Source: VAZQ01 sp036498625 (GTDB taxonomy: Bacteria > Pseudomonadota > Alphaproteobacteria > Rhizobiales > Xanthobacteraceae). Taken from it: DNA of 14,065 bases. The translations under genes were made by a program, and so were the position numbers. The notes beneath the pieces are model-generated. The model made no database searches. It saw only the letters and a list, made by a program, of their open reading frames with translations, and was not told the DNA's origin. How positions within the stretch are numbered: the stretch's first letter is position 1; every line of letters starts with the position of its first letter. Shown here one piece after another: positions 13,843 to 14,065 of this stretch. The DNA lies in assembly GCA_036498625.1 (NCBI GenBank), contig DASYFD010000022.1, forward strand, positions 1 through 14,065, given 5' to 3'.

Positions 13843-14065
13843 ATGGTCATCGATTTCCAGCAGCATTACACGCCGTCCGAGCTCATCAAAGAGCGCGACG
13901 GCGTGTCGGTGCGGCTGGACCAAAATGGCAACCCTAATTACCTGCTCAATCCGCTGCTGGCCGATCTCGGTGCCCATGTCCGCATGATGGATCGCGCCGG
14001 CATCGACGCGGGCGTGCTGTCCTGCGGCTCCGGCTTCGATCAGCCGGACCTTGCGGTCTGCCGCC
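13843..14065 (+). CDS. amidohydrolase-2 family protein, 3' end beyond the window
   Basis: The first 74 residues of a probable metal-dependent hydrolase or decarboxylase of the ACMSD-like amidohydrolase family. It opens MVIDFQQHYTPSELI, corresponding to the usual IDxHxH..P metal-binding start, but with Gln where the first His is expected. MMDRAGIDAGVLSC (about 48-61) matches the LxxMDxAGVxxxVLS helix-strand block of the family. ATG at 13843 is preceded by GAGG (13830-13833), nine bases away. It is in the same direction as the HIBCH-type and membrane-protein genes, so the three may form an operon. The remaining metal ligands (second and third His, Asp) cannot be seen. Substrate unknown. Confidence 0.8.
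   Translation, partial: MVIDFQQHYTPSELIKERDGVSVRLDQNGNPNYLLNPLLADLGAHVRMMDRAGIDAGVLSCGSGFDQPDLAVCR

Noticed and set aside
1..14065. CRISPR arrays, tRNA or rRNA genes, insertion sequences, attachment sites, toxin-antitoxin or defence cassettes
   Set aside because: Looked for on both strands by eye; no regularly spaced repeats, cloverleaf signatures, transposase motifs or paired toxin/antitoxin genes were seen.

Overview
The window is chromosomal DNA from a GC-rich alphaproteobacterium, most likely of the order Hyphomicrobiales (Rhizobiales). Three things point there: a Bradyrhizobium-type magnesium HemB, a leucyl-transferase Bpt very like those of Rhodopseudomonas and Bradyrhizobium, and a SigF/NrsF-type ECF sigma factor with a DUF1109 anti-sigma factor. 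Gene density is high. I see no tRNA, rRNA, CRISPR array, transposase or prophage gene. The genus is an inference.

Layout. 1-1866 (+): 3' part of parC, its start lying outside the window. 2111-2900 (+): two small exported proteins of unknown role, separated by about 240 bases rich in inverted repeats. 2916-4203 (-): an ECF sigma factor followed by its six-helix membrane anti-sigma factor, preceded by a good match to the Caulobacter SigF promoter consensus and a structured leader. 4473-5923 (-): bpt and an RDD-family membrane protein. 6038-9826 (+): threonine ammonia-lyase (ilvA) and a large patatin-like lipase. 9862-12089 (-): hemB followed 14 bases later by a Tat-exported amidohydrolase; these converge on the patatin gene. 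12282-14065 (+): a 3-hydroxyisobutyryl-CoA hydrolase overlapping a small four-helix membrane protein, then the start of a second amidohydrolase-2 gene cut by the window end.

How the genes work together. Most are housekeeping: chromosome decatenation (ParC), N-degron tagging (Bpt), tetrapyrrole synthesis (HemB), branched-chain amino acid metabolism (IlvA towards isoleucine, the HIBCH-type hydrolase in valine breakdown). The sigma/anti-sigma pair is a self-contained envelope or redox stress switch with conserved-looking cysteines and a probable self-regulated promoter. The hemB / RDD / bpt / parC set is, from memory, a recurring alphaproteobacterial neighbourhood; here it is interrupted by the small-protein/sigma block and by the ilvA-patatin-amidohydrolase block.

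I did not find a clearly new multi-gene system. The most useful leads are the sigma factor promoter and leader, the palindrome-dense spacer next to a low-GC exported orphan, and two amidohydrolases with unusual N-termini (a cysteine-repeat region before the Tat signal; a Gln replacing the first metal-site His).
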